From ELB16-189 sp018266435 (GTDB lineage Bacteria; Bacteroidota; Bacteroidia; Cytophagales; Cyclobacteriaceae), in assembly GCA_030123525.1 (NCBI GenBank), contig CP126125.1:1-64000 (forward strand): a DNA stretch of 64,000 bases. The letters run 5' to 3'. The notes beneath the pieces were generated by a model, which worked only from the letters and a program-made list of their open reading frames with translations, did not search any database and had not been told where the DNA came from. This document shows positions 53,027-62,149 of the stretch, piece after piece. A program made the translations under genes and the position numbers. Positions within the stretch are counted from its first letter, which is position 1. Every line of letters starts with the position of its first letter.

Positions 53027-54688
53027 TTAATACCCAACGTTTTGCTTCAGGTTAGGGTTAGAGGAAAGAGCTATAAGCGGAATAGGGAAAACACAACGCG
53101 AGGGATCAGATGGTGTGGGACGCTCCATCACGGGGTTATTGAAAACTCCAAACCTGATCATGTCATTCCTCCTCCAGCCTTCGCACCACAATTCTTTTCC
53201 TCGTTCAGTTAGTAAGCCGGGCAGATCAATGGAGGCTAACGGGGTTAAGGAAGGACCCACCGTTGCAGGTGACGCAATATTACTACCTTTAATATAGGCC
53301 CCGCCACGATTAGCAATTATTCCATTAACAATACCCAAAGCAGTTTCACCATGTGGATCTGTACCTCCTCTTAAAATTGCTTCTGCTTTCATTAACCTGA
53401 CATCAGCAAAACGAAAAAACACAAAATCATTAGGGCTTGACGAACCACTTGAAGTAACAAATGTGTAGGGATGTATCGGGTATTTATTGGTTCTGATGCC
53501 CTTGGTTTCAGTTGAGAAATAAAGACTGGCATCTGAAGTGAAAACTAACGGGTTACCGCTCCGATCAGTAAGCGGCACCAACTGTTTATTTGTTCCAACT
53601 GGTCCTGCACTTCCAGGGCTTCCACCGGCTGGTCCATAAATCTGACCTATCAGAAAGCCCGCATTGTACCCAACACTATCCGAATAATTGGGTAACCAAG
53701 AATTTCTCCTGGCATCATTGGGATCAAATGCGTTATAAAAATCCGAAAGCGTGACAAAACCATTCCAACCACTTGGCACCATGTGGTAGTGTGATCCCAT
53801 ATAGATGGGAAACTGAACATTAATCCCTGCTGCCTTAGGTCTTACAAAAATATTCTCCGTGCTTGTTGTAGAATTTGTCCAGGTAAAGTTATCCCAATAA
53901 CTGGTGGAAATTGCAAGGTTAGGATTAGATGCAATTTGATTGCACAAAGTAATTACCTGAGTCATATCAGCAGGGTCGAAGGTAAACGGACCTGCAGCAT
54001 GGTTGGGATCTTGCTTAAAGACAGCCTTATTTAAGAGCGTTTTTGCCAACAGAAATTCGGCAGCTTCTTGGTTAGCTACTGTGCGGGTTGCGGCTGTTCC
54101 ATCAAAAGAAGGAAGGAGATTTGATGCTATCACAGCTTGTAGTTCGCTGATGATAAAATCGCACGCTTGAGACCTGGTGTACACATCAGGAATAACATTT
54201 ACGGCTGCAGTAGCAGGCCGATGCTGAACCACTCCAAAAAGGTCACACGCTAAATACGAAAAGTAAGCCCTCAAAAATTTTCCTTCCATCTGCTCCTTAC
54301 CGGTAGTTGCCTCTGCGATTAAGGTAGTTTGGAACAGGCCGCCATTCAAGAAATTCCAAGTGTCATTAACCTGATTGTGAGATGCGTCCCAAGTGTGCAG
54401 ATGCAGTTTGCGCCACGTTCCGAAATCATCCCAGTCCGTCCCCCTCGTGGGTCCCATCATTTCATCGGTAGTATGTTCTTCAAAGGCAAACCAGTTACTT
54501 TGGGTAATCATCCCGTTTAACTGATTATAGACTGATGCCAAGTCAGGCGGAGTAGGAGCCCCTGATTCATTTAATACAGGAATTGTATTGGGACTCTTCA
54601 CTACCACATCCAACGAGCAAGACACAGAAAGAAACATGGTCAACAATACCATGACCTTCATCAATCGATTTCTGCTATGCTTTTTCAT
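53027..54688 (-). CDS. SusD/RagB-family outer-membrane nutrient-binding lipoprotein
   Basis: A 553-residue surface lipoprotein (SVSC, Cys24) that caps a SusC channel and binds glycans or peptides. The SusD fold features are visible: an N-terminal TPR-like helical part (LASVYNQLNGMITQSNW; EGKFLRAYFSYLACDLFG), and the C-terminal SusD segment with FVFFRFADVRLMKAEAILRGG and ERGKELWCEGWRRNDMIRFG near the end. It ends VFPIPLIALSSNPNLKQNVGY, as SusD proteins commonly do. Its gene is 24 bp downstream of susC. The ligand is unknown, but neighbours suggest an alpha-glucoside-containing substrate. Confidence 0.93.
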   Translation of the reverse strand: MKKHSRNRLMKVMVLLTMFLSVSCSLDVVVKSPNTIPVLNESGAPTPPDLASVYNQLNGMITQSNWFAFEEHTTDEMMGPTRGTDWDDFGTWRKLHLHTWDASHNQVNDTWNFLNGGLFQTTLIAEATTGKEQMEGKFLRAYFSYLACDLFGVVQHRPATAAVNVIPDVYTRSQACDFIISELQAVIASNLLPSFDGTAATRTVANQEAAEFLLAKTLLNKAVFKQDPNHAAGPFTFDPADMTQVITLCNQIASNPNLAISTSYWDNFTWTNSTTSTENIFVRPKAAGINVQFPIYMGSHYHMVPSGWNGFVTLSDFYNAFDPNDARRNSWLPNYSDSVGYNAGFLIGQIYGPAGGSPGSAGPVGTNKQLVPLTDRSGNPLVFTSDASLYFSTETKGIRTNKYPIHPYTFVTSSGSSSPNDFVFFRFADVRLMKAEAILRGGTDPHGETALGIVNGIIANRGGAYIKGSNIASPATVGPSLTPLASIDLPGLLTERGKELWCEGWRRNDMIRFGVFNNPVMERPTPSDPSRCVFPIPLIALSSNPNLKQNVGY

Positions 54689-54712
54689 GCTTTTTATAAT
54701 TATTATTTTATG

Positions 54713-57700
54713 TTAAAACGTCATATTTAAGCCCAGTGTAAACGTTCTCGGCCTAGGATACCCCACATAGTCAAACCCACGAGACGGAACACCATTTAAG
54801 CTATGGTCAACATTAACTTGTGGATCTAGCCCGCTGTACTTAGTCCACAACGCCAAATTTTGCCCGGAGACATTTATGGCTAATGAGTGGATTACTTTTG
54901 AGTTCAAGTCAAACCTATAATTAAGTTGTACATTTTGAAGACGAAGGAAATCACCCTTCTCCAAAAAGCGTGTAGAAACACTTCCTGGGTTGATGCCGCT
55001 TTCGGGGCTATTGTAGGTGGCATAGCTAACGTTATGTGCAGTCTTTAAGCTACCTTTAAGAAAAAGGGCATTGGCCGTGTTGTTATACACGTAAAATCCG
55101 GTCTGTGCCTGAAGAAATATTTGTAGGCTCCAATTTCCATAAGTGAAGTTATTGGTTAAACCTGCTGCAAATTTAGGAAGTGCACTGCCCACCAGTTGAT
55201 TGGCACCTCCGTCTGCATATTTCGCGTATCCATTGGTATCAAATCCCTGGAATACAGGCATATTAAACGTATAAAGAGAATATCCATTGGTAATGGTTTG
55301 AGCATACGCCCCAGACAGGCCCTGTCCATTAACCTGTCCAGTATTGATGGTGTAAGGAAAGTCCTTTGTTGTATTGTGATAGAATGTCTGGTTATAATCA
55401 ATATTCCAATTAAACTTCCCTTTGATAATTGCCTCGTAGTGGAAGTTAAACTCAACGCCAGAGTTCACCACAATACCTTTCAAATTAGAATAGTAGTTAC
55501 TGGTAGCGCTAAACCCTCCCGGGGTTGGGCCAAAGAAGATCATATTCTTACGCTGGGTATTAAAGTAATCAATCGTACCCGATAACCGGCTGCTCTTGAT
55601 TGCCCAATCTAACCCTACACCGGTTGTAGTGGCAACCTCCCATTTTAAATTGGGGTTCCCTTGGTGATCAAGTGCTGTTCTAGGATTTCCGGTAGATGGA
55701 TCAACCATGGTTTGATTTAAGTTCACAGCACTATAAGGAGTCAACGGGTCTTGGTTACCAATCTGACCGTAATTTGTCCGGAAACTTAAATCGGAGAATA
55801 GTCTCCCCAAGCTATTTTCAGCAAAAGATTCTTTTAACATTTTCCATTTAATGGCACCTGCCGGGAATACCCCATATCTATTGGCCGCGCCAAACTTAGA
55901 AGAACCGTCAACACGGACAGTTCCCGTAATAAGATACTTATCCATAAACCCATAATTGACACGGGCAAAATAAGACTGAATTGAATACTGTGTGTTTTGA
56001 GGAATATACGCTTGAGCAACATTTTTAAACCCACTCTTATCCTTAATGAAGTTATCGCTTGCATTAACCACTGGCGTGTACAATCCCCAATAGACATTGC
56101 CATAGCTATTAGTTTGGTACGTTTGATACGAATAACCGCCTAATGCATTGATGGTGCTATTTCCTATGGTCTTATCATACGTTAGAGTTTCCTCAGCCAA
56201 ATATGATACGGTGTTTAAATATTGATAGGTGCCCCGGCCATTTCCAGTAATTGGGTTTTGATAATTAATCCCAAAGGATTGCCCAGAACTGGTGGCTGGT
56301 TGTGTATTACCCAAGCCCCACGCGGTGGGGATACGGGGATCAGCAAATGCTTTGCGCACGCTTTGAGAAGTATTAAGTCCAAATGTAGATTTGAATACCA
56401 AGCCTTTTACAATCTCATAGCTTGCGTTGAGGTTTGAAAGAGTCCTGTTAATGTTGTCGTTATCTGTGAATTCATTTAACATAGCCACAGGATTGCGGTT
56501 TCCATCGAGAAGATCAAAATATCCATTGGGGCCGGTTGAACTATAAATAGGATTCGTTGGATTATACGAGATCATCGAACCCACTAAACTGCCTTGGTAG
56601 CCTGCATTATTTGTATTTGGAGCATACGAGTCCTTGACGTTTGAAAAAGTGGAAGATACATTTATTACCAATTTGTCATTTAATAATTTGGTAGTGTAGT
56701 TAACTCTTCCCGTCATGCGTTGCAAATCGCTATGTTTTAATATACCCTGTTGGTTTTCAATGTTGCCACTTAACCGTAGTGATGATTTACCGGTAGACAT
56801 GCCCCACCCTAAGTTATATCCACTCGAAATGGCCGTGCGGTAAATCTGGTCTTGCCAGTTGGTATTAGCGCCATTATTTACAGGAGGCCCTGCTATAGCG
56901 GCAGCGGCAGCGGCTGGGCTAACGCCTGCCGATATATTAGCCGCTTCTACTCCCTTCAGAAAGTCTGAAGCATTTAATAAGTTATAGCGGCTACGAGGTG
57001 TAGCCACCGCTTGATATGTACTGAACGAAAACTGACCTTTTTTGCCTATTCCTTTTCCACTCTTTGTAGTAACAATGATTACACCGTTGGCCCCGCGAGA
57101 ACCATATATTGCAGCTGCCGATGCGTCTTTTAAAACAGTCATTGATTCAATATCTGCCGGATTAAGGAAAATCAGGGGGTTCTTTGGAGTGGATGTACCT
57201 TCTATACCACTCGTAGTGCTCGAAGTACCCGTACTATTATCTAATGGAACACCATCCACTACATAAAGGGGTGTGTTGTTACCTGTAATTGAGGAGGTAC
57301 CCCGTATGTTTACGGTGCTTGCCGCGCCAGGCTCACCACTTGAGGGTGTTATTACAAGACCAGGGGTTCTGCCTTGTAGCAATTGGTCAGGTGAAGAGAT
57401 TACCCCTTTGGTAAAATTTTCAGTTGTTACTGTTGCTACTGATCCGGTAAGATCTTTTGCTTTCACAGTACCGTATCCTACCACAACTACTTCAGACAAT
57501 GACTTGGTGTCAGCTTGCAGATCTACATTAACTGAAGTCTGGTTACCAACAACTATTTCCTGAGTGGCATATCCCAGAAAAGAAACAACAAGGGTAGCGT
57601 TATTGCCCACCGAAATGGAGAATTTTCCATCGGCATCGGTAACGGAACCATTTCCAGTGCCTTTCTCTAACACATTCGCTCCGGGAACGGGTGATCCATC

Positions 57701-57811
57701 CTCGGCCGAAGTCACTTTACCTGTTACTGTCTTTTGGGCAAAGGCGCTAAACGCCAAAAGCACCATCAGCACTGACAGATACCTGCGCACATTCAGATAC
57801 AATCTGTTCAT
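54713..57811 (-). CDS. SusC/RagA-family TonB-dependent outer-membrane transporter
   Basis: About 1,032 residues from the ATG at 57811; an upstream TTG at 57835 is less likely. The signal peptide (YLSVLMVLLAFSAFA) is followed by a carboxypeptidase-regulatory-like domain (VTGKVTSAEDGSPVPGANV; SFLGYATQEIVV), a TonB-box region (SLSEVVVVGYG), the plug (DQLLQGRTPGLVITP; TPLYVVDGVPLDN; IYGSRGANGVIIVTTKSGK) and a 22-strand barrel ending in an aromatic residue (FTLGLNMTF). It imports large ligands with SusD using TonB energy. No anti-sigma (FecR-type) signal domain precedes it, so control is probably by a separate regulator. A 34 bp palindrome lies upstream. Confidence 0.95.
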   Translation of the reverse strand: MNRLYLNVRRYLSVLMVLLAFSAFAQKTVTGKVTSAEDGSPVPGANVLEKGTGNGSVTDADGKFSISVGNNATLVVSFLGYATQEIVVGNQTSVNVDLQADTKSLSEVVVVGYGTVKAKDLTGSVATVTTENFTKGVISSPDQLLQGRTPGLVITPSSGEPGAASTVNIRGTSSITGNNTPLYVVDGVPLDNSTGTSSTTSGIEGTSTPKNPLIFLNPADIESMTVLKDASAAAIYGSRGANGVIIVTTKSGKGIGKKGQFSFSTYQAVATPRSRYNLLNASDFLKGVEAANISAGVSPAAAAAAIAGPPVNNGANTNWQDQIYRTAISSGYNLGWGMSTGKSSLRLSGNIENQQGILKHSDLQRMTGRVNYTTKLLNDKLVINVSSTFSNVKDSYAPNTNNAGYQGSLVGSMISYNPTNPIYSSTGPNGYFDLLDGNRNPVAMLNEFTDNDNINRTLSNLNASYEIVKGLVFKSTFGLNTSQSVRKAFADPRIPTAWGLGNTQPATSSGQSFGINYQNPITGNGRGTYQYLNTVSYLAEETLTYDKTIGNSTINALGGYSYQTYQTNSYGNVYWGLYTPVVNASDNFIKDKSGFKNVAQAYIPQNTQYSIQSYFARVNYGFMDKYLITGTVRVDGSSKFGAANRYGVFPAGAIKWKMLKESFAENSLGRLFSDLSFRTNYGQIGNQDPLTPYSAVNLNQTMVDPSTGNPRTALDHQGNPNLKWEVATTTGVGLDWAIKSSRLSGTIDYFNTQRKNMIFFGPTPGGFSATSNYYSNLKGIVVNSGVEFNFHYEAIIKGKFNWNIDYNQTFYHNTTKDFPYTINTGQVNGQGLSGAYAQTITNGYSLYTFNMPVFQGFDTNGYAKYADGGANQLVGSALPKFAAGLTNNFTYGNWSLQIFLQAQTGFYVYNNTANALFLKGSLKTAHNVSYATYNSPESGINPGSVSTRFLEKGDFLRLQNVQLNYRFDLNSKVIHSLAINVSGQNLALWTKYSGLDPQVNVDHSLNGVPSRGFDYVGYPRPRTFTLGLNMTF

Positions 57812-57966
57812 AGGGTTTAAAATTAGGGTTAACAAAAGAACGACTTAGGGTTAATAATGACTGAAACCAAATTGTTTAGTCTATGGTAACAGAACATCGT
57901 TCTAAAATTGATGATTCTCTCAGAATTAAACAAGGATACAAACATTTTAATCCTATTCTTTTTTGT

Positions 57967-58000
57967 GCAATCGATTTCGTTAATTTTCGTAAACGATTGC
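57967..58000. promoter_or_regulatory. Candidate operator palindrome upstream of susC
   Basis: Outer arms GCAATCG (57967-57973) and CGATTGC (57994-58000) are perfect inverted repeats. Inside them CGATTTCG and CGTAAACG are two octamers of the form CGnnnnCG on either side of TTAATTTT. The centre is about 170 bp before the susC ATG. CGTAAACG resembles LacI-family operator cores; that assignment is inference. Confidence 0.45.
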
Positions 58001-58192
58001 GGTATCTTCTTTAACACTTATAGCGGGCTATTTTAAATATCATAAAATAAATTATTACTCAACCCAAAGAGCCAAACCCTGTATCTTCTATTGCAAAAAT
58101 GACAGTTGCTCTTTGTGTGTATGAATCCTTTTGTTCTAAAATTTTCTATAATCTGTTTCATGTTCAATCTCCTAAATCACTTTTTACAGTTT

Positions 58193-58223
58193 ATTGTTTT
58201 GCGCACATCAGTTTGTACTTTGC
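58193..58223 (+). promoter_or_regulatory. Candidate promoter for the DedA-family gene
   Basis: ATTG (58193-58196), 19 bases, then TACTTTGC (58216-58223). This is a near match to the Bacteroidetes TTTG-N19-TAnnTTTG promoter at exact spacing. A start near 58230 would give a leader of about 24 bases. Confidence 0.4.
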
Positions 58224-58253
58224 AAAAAAGTTAATCTCTATACATCCCCTACT

Positions 58254-58868
58254 ATGCCTGAGTCGCTAAGCCCCGAAACCATCATTCACCTTGGCGGGGT
58301 AACCCTGCTCCTCATCGTTGTCTTTGCTGAGACCGGGCTTTTCTTTGGTTTTTTTTTACCCGGGGATTCTCTTCTTTTTACTGCCGGGCTGTTTTGCCAT
58401 ACGAATTTCATTAAACTGCCCATAGCCACCCTGATTGTATTGTTGATTATTGCCGCTACCCTGGGTACTGCCACTGGCTATCTTTTCGGAAAATGGTTCG
58501 GAAATTATTTCAGCCACCGCAAGGAGAACTTTTTTTACCGGAAAAAATACGTTGACCTCACCCAGGAATACTTTCAGAAGTATGGAATGATGGCCTTTGT
58601 TTTTGGCCGGTTCATTCCCATCGTTCGCACCTTTTTACCGATTCTGGCCGGAATAGCCCAAATAGATATCAAAAAATTTTGGCTCTATAATACATTGGGA
58701 GCCACATTCTGGGTTTTTTCTGTAGTAATGGCGGGCTATTGGCTCAGCTACCTGTTTCCTAACCTTACTGACCACTTGGGGCTAATCATAATTGTAATGA
58801 TTCTGGTTTCTACCACACCCGTAATCCTCTCGGTTATCAGCAAGCGCATTGCACAACGTAAAGGTTAA
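58254..58868 (+). CDS. DedA/SNARE-associated family membrane protein
   Basis: About 204 residues from the ATG at 58254; a TTG 20 codons upstream is less likely because it adds a non-membrane tail. Multi-pass inner-membrane protein of the DedA family, members of which are lipid scramblases or flippases needed for envelope integrity. Family motifs are seen: AETGLFFGFFLPGDSLLFTAG near the start (Glu and the PGD loop), GTATGYLFGKWFG, and the conserved FVFGRFIPIVRTFLPILAG block with its Arg and Pro residues. It is transcribed away from susC and stands alone (219 bp before the ExbB gene). Confidence 0.9.
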   Translation: MPESLSPETIIHLGGVTLLLIVVFAETGLFFGFFLPGDSLLFTAGLFCHTNFIKLPIATLIVLLIIAATLGTATGYLFGKWFGNYFSHRKENFFYRKKYVDLTQEYFQKYGMMAFVFGRFIPIVRTFLPILAGIAQIDIKKFWLYNTLGATFWVFSVVMAGYWLSYLFPNLTDHLGLIIIVMILVSTTPVILSVISKRIAQRKG

Positions 58869-59087
58869 AAAAATATCAAAAAGGTGTGACTTTCTTAAGT
58901 TGCCCGACTTAAGGGAGCAAGTACAAGGTAATTTGGGTCAAGGCATACAGCCATTCGTAAAACTATTTTAAGAATTTTAATTGCTTGCTGTTGTGGATTT
59001 CAGTTCTGGCTTGCATATTTAAACTTTTTAAATTCTGAAATAATTAAGAATCATTAAATTTAAACCCTTAACCTTTACTTAAAATTT

Positions 59088-59915
59088 ATGAAAACTCAGT
59101 CCAAGTCATCTTCGTCATCGTTAAGTGGAAGTTTGAAATCCACATTTACCATCGCGGCAATTGTGATTGAAATCGCACTTGCTTTTGCAATCTATTATCT
59201 TGTCCTTGGGGATGGGTCACATTTCCAAGGCGGTGACAACCACAATCACCCGGTGCCTGGGGATTACCTGGGTATTATATATAAGGGGGGTGTGTTAGTG
59301 CCCGTTTTGATTGCACTTTTGATGATGGTCATTACTTTTGGTATTGAGCGTTTCATCACCATCAGCATGGCCTCCGGCAAAGGAAGCACTCAAAATTTCG
59401 TACACAAAATCAAAGGCCTTGTTGAGACCAATAACGTAGAGCAAGCATTGAGCGAATGCGACAAGCAAAAAGGATCGGTAGCCAACGTAGTGAAGGCCGG
59501 CCTTCATAAATACAATGAACTATCCAAAAACACTTCTATTGAAGTGGATAAGAGAATCCAATTAATCCAAAAGGATATAGAAGAAACTACTCAATTAGAA
59601 ATGCCCATGTTGCAAAAGAACCTGGTAATTATCGCTACCATTGCTTCCATTGCCACACTGATGGGTCTACTCGGAACGGTATTAGGTATGATCAAATCAT
59701 TTGCGGCCTTGGCTACTGCCGGTGCGCCTGACTCTGTGGCGTTGGCCAACGGTATCTCTGAGGCATTGATCAATACAGCGTTAGGTATCGGAACTTCTGC
59801 ATTGGCTATTATTCTTTACAATACTTTCACCAGCAAAATTGATGCACTCACCTATGGCATTGATGAAGCCGGCTTCAGCATTGTTCAGAATTTTACCGCC
59901 CAGGCAAAGGTTTAA
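59088..59915 (+). CDS. exbB: ExbB/TolQ/MotA-family proton channel subunit
   Basis: A 275-residue inner-membrane protein. Three membrane helices are visible: AAIVIEIALAFAIYYLVLG (about 23-41), VLVPVLIALLMMVITFGIE (about 73-91), and a long C-terminal segment with TLMGLLGTVLGMIKSFAAL and ALINTALGIGTSALAIILY, the conserved channel-lining part. It builds the ExbB pentamer that uses the proton gradient to energise TonB. The N-terminal Ser-rich extension and the first periplasmic loop (GGDNHNHPVPGDY) are typical of Bacteroidetes copies. First gene of the TonB cluster, 35 bp before exbD. Confidence 0.92.
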   Translation: MKTQSKSSSSSLSGSLKSTFTIAAIVIEIALAFAIYYLVLGDGSHFQGGDNHNHPVPGDYLGIIYKGGVLVPVLIALLMMVITFGIERFITISMASGKGSTQNFVHKIKGLVETNNVEQALSECDKQKGSVANVVKAGLHKYNELSKNTSIEVDKRIQLIQKDIEETTQLEMPMLQKNLVIIATIASIATLMGLLGTVLGMIKSFAALATAGAPDSVALANGISEALINTALGIGTSALAIILYNTFTSKIDALTYGIDEAGFSIVQNFTAQAKV

Positions 59916-59950
59916 TGAATAAATAGTAGTATTAAATCTGACTATTAACT

Positions 59951-60589
59951 ATGTCAAAAGTAAAAATGCACCGGGCATCCCCCTCCATCGACATGACACC
60001 GATGGTTGACTTGGCGTTCTTGCTCGTTACCTTTTTTATGCTTACGGCAACGGCACGGCCTGATGAGCCGGTGGAGGTTTCAACTCCCACCTCCGTATCA
60101 GAAATGCCCATTCCCGAAAGAGATGTGATCACCATTACTATTTCGAAAGACAATACTGTCTTTTTTAATGTGGATGGTCAGCCTACGCGAGAAAGACTAT
60201 TGGCCGAAATGGGCAAACTTTACAATATATCGTTCACTCAGGAACAAACCGATGTGTTTAAAGTTTTGACAACCTTTGGCTTGCCTATACAAACGTTGCC
60301 GCAGTTTCTTGAATTGAGCCGCGAAGAACGCAAGGAAGTGAAACAACCCGGCATTCCGGTGGATTCGCTGAACAATCAATTAAAAGATTGGGTACTTCAA
60401 ACACGCCTGGCCAACCCGCGCGTACGCATTGCCATCAAAGGCGATGGCGATGCCGGCTATCCGGTGCTGAAAAAAGTGATCAATACATTGGTTGACCGTA
60501 AAGTAAACCGGTTCAACCTGATCACCGGCACTGAAGAAATGCCAGCCGAAATGAAAGCAGCCCATACCCCTGCAAAGAAACCATCTTAA
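59951..60589 (+). CDS. exbD: ExbD-family protein, long variant
   Basis: A 212-residue single-pass inner-membrane protein. SIDMTPMVDLAFLLVTFF gives the transmembrane helix and the proton-carrying Asp20. The C-terminal periplasmic domain is larger than the usual 100 or so residues: between the first strands (VITITISKDNTVFFNVDG) and the final ones (RVRIAIKGDGDAGYPVLKK) there is an insert of about 60 residues (FTQEQTDVFKVLTTFGLPIQ and onward). It is followed by a second ExbD gene after 24 bp. A heteromeric ExbD pair is common in Bacteroidetes TonB clusters. Confidence 0.92.
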   Translation: MSKVKMHRASPSIDMTPMVDLAFLLVTFFMLTATARPDEPVEVSTPTSVSEMPIPERDVITITISKDNTVFFNVDGQPTRERLLAEMGKLYNISFTQEQTDVFKVLTTFGLPIQTLPQFLELSREERKEVKQPGIPVDSLNNQLKDWVLQTRLANPRVRIAIKGDGDAGYPVLKKVINTLVDRKVNRFNLITGTEEMPAEMKAAHTPAKKPS

Positions 60590-60613
60590 TGTTTAACCTG
60601 TAAATAAAACCCT

Positions 60614-61129
60614 ATGGCAGAAGTACAAGGCGGTGGTGGCGAAGGCGGCAAGAAAGGTGGCAAAGTAAGAAGTAAAAAAACCTCCACACGGATCGACATG
60701 ACCCCGATGGTGGATTTGGCCTTCTTGTTGCTCACATTCTTCGTGCTTACATCCACCCTATCAAAGCCTAAGACGATGGAAATTACCTTGCCCGAAAAAC
60801 CTAAAGAAGGCGACAAACAACCGGAGGTAAACGAGAAGAAAGTATTAACTCTGGTACTCGGCTCTAATGATAAAGTGTACTGGTATGTTGGTATTACCGA
60901 ACCGGAAGCAAAACGGGAGGATTTTTCTAAAAATGGAATACGCAAAGTGTTGTTAGAAAAAAAAGGCGAAATCAGAGATATGATTGTACTCATCAAAGCC
61001 ATGGACAACTCAAAATACAAGAACTTTGTAGAGATTCTTGATGAAATGTCTATCTGCAACATTCAGCGATACGCCATTGTTGACATCACTCCGGCCGACA
61101 AAGAAATTGTAAAACAAGCAAAACTATGA
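60614..61129 (+). CDS. exbD: ExbD-family protein, second copy
   Basis: A 171-residue partner of the first ExbD. A glycine-rich, Lys-rich N-terminal tail (QGGGGEGGKKGGKVRSKK) precedes RIDMTPMVDLAFLLLTFF, with proton-relay Asp34. The periplasmic domain of about 115 residues ends in the usual VEILDEMSICNIQRYAIVDI. The stop overlaps the tonB start by four bases (ATGA). A distinct periplasmic domain from that of its neighbour suggests different contacts with TonB. Confidence 0.92.
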   Translation: MAEVQGGGGEGGKKGGKVRSKKTSTRIDMTPMVDLAFLLLTFFVLTSTLSKPKTMEITLPEKPKEGDKQPEVNEKKVLTLVLGSNDKVYWYVGITEPEAKREDFSKNGIRKVLLEKKGEIRDMIVLIKAMDNSKYKNFVEILDEMSICNIQRYAIVDITPADKEIVKQAKL

Positions 61130-61926
61130 GTACGCAAAGTGAAAGCCCCATCAGTTGGGATGACATTATCTTTGAAAACAGGAATAAGTCATACGGTGCT
61201 TATTTTATCCGTAAGGTGTATTCTAAAAATGTATTGATTGCTTGTGCGCTTGCTTTTATCACCATTAGCCTGGCTTTGGCCTACCCAAAAATTGCCGAGT
61301 TCTTTAAAAGCGAAGAAGAGGTGGTAAAAAAACCCAAGTTGAGCAAAGTGGTTTCGCTTGAACAGCCACCGCCTATCAACCCCGATCAGCCACCGCCACC
61401 CAGCGTTCCTCCTCCACCGGTAAAAACAATCATCAAGTTTTTACCACCCAAAGTAACCGACAAAGAAGTGGTGGAAGAAGAAAAGATGCCGACCATTGAA
61501 GAGATCAAAAAAAATGAAACGGGATCTGAAAACGTAGTGGGCGATGCCGAAGTAAAATTCGAAGAGCCTGTTCAGGAAGTCGTTAAAAATGACGATGATG
61601 CTAACAAAGTTTTCTTAGCCGTAGAGCAATCAGCCGAACCCATTGGCGGCATGGCCGCATTTTATGCCTGGGTAGGTAAAAATTTGCGGTACCCGGCCTC
61701 TGCCAGACGCATGGGCTTAGAAGGAAAAGTTTTCTTGAAATTTATTATCGAACCTAACGGTGTCATTTCTAATGTTGAAGTAATAAGGGGCTTCAACGCA
61801 GAGTGTGACCGTGAGGCCGTGCGGGTGCTTTCCATGGCGCCCAAGTGGAAACCCGGTAAGCAAAGCGGGCGGGCCGTAAGGCAGGCCTACAACTTACCGA
61901 TCATTTATAAAATTGCAGACCAATAA
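61126..61926 (+). CDS. tonB: TonB energy transducer
   Basis: A 266-residue protein. A cytoplasmic start (SWDDIIFENRNKSYGAYFIR) is common to Bacteroidetes TonB proteins. One membrane helix lies near residues 36-53. A proline-rich periplasmic spacer follows (PPPINPDQPPPPSVPPPPV), then acidic sequence. The TonB C-terminal domain at about 175-266 has AFYAWVGKNLRYPASARRMG, EGKVFLKFIIEPNG and VRVLSMAPKWKPGKQSGRAV. It passes proton-motive force to TonB-dependent receptors such as SusC. Its start overlaps the exbD stop. A strong terminator follows the gene. Confidence 0.94.
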   Translation: MSTQSESPISWDDIIFENRNKSYGAYFIRKVYSKNVLIACALAFITISLALAYPKIAEFFKSEEEVVKKPKLSKVVSLEQPPPINPDQPPPPSVPPPPVKTIIKFLPPKVTDKEVVEEEKMPTIEEIKKNETGSENVVGDAEVKFEEPVQEVVKNDDDANKVFLAVEQSAEPIGGMAAFYAWVGKNLRYPASARRMGLEGKVFLKFIIEPNGVISNVEVIRGFNAECDREAVRVLSMAPKWKPGKQSGRAVRQAYNLPIIYKIADQ

Positions 61927-61930
61927 ATCA

Positions 61931-61957
61931 AAAGCCCCTTACGAGGGGCTTTTTTAA
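61931..61957 (+). terminator. Rho-independent terminator after tonB
   Basis: AAAGCCCCT with AGGGGCTTT (nine pairs, TACG tetraloop, 61931-61952) followed by TTT. It stands between tonB and a gene starting at 61963, so it may act as attenuator. Confidence 0.8.
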
Positions 61958-61962
61958 TTACC

Positions 61963-62148
61963 ATGAATTCATCTATCAAATACTTTGCCGTGCTGATGAG
62001 CCTCCTCTACATTCTTATCGGAGCAATGTTGGTATGGGGCAAAGAAAAGTTATCCATTTCATCTACGTATTCGCTTCCCATCGGGCTAACACTGATCATC
62101 TATGGCCTCTTCAGATCGTACCGCATTTATCAAAAATATTTTAGCTGA
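61963..62148 (+). CDS. Small two-helix membrane protein
   Basis: A 61-residue protein made almost wholly of two hydrophobic helices (YFAVLMSLLYILIGAMLVWG and LPIGLTLIIYGLFRSYR) with a short basic C-terminus (RIYQKYFS). It starts 37 bp after the tonB stop, just past a terminator, and ends one base before the start of the PstS-like gene, so those two are probably coupled. I do not recognise a family. Membrane location is clear, function unknown. Confidence 0.75.
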   Translation: MNSSIKYFAVLMSLLYILIGAMLVWGKEKLSISSTYSLPIGLTLIIYGLFRSYRIYQKYFS

Positions 62149-62149
62149 G

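Larger units (their letters stand above)
57812..58253. other. Divergent intergenic region between susC and the DedA gene
   Basis: 442 bp without a plausible gene. It holds the palindrome at 57967-58000, a candidate promoter for the DedA gene, and presumably the susC promoter, for which I found no convincing -33/-7 pair on the minus strand. The rest is AT-rich and featureless to my reading. Confidence 0.6.
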
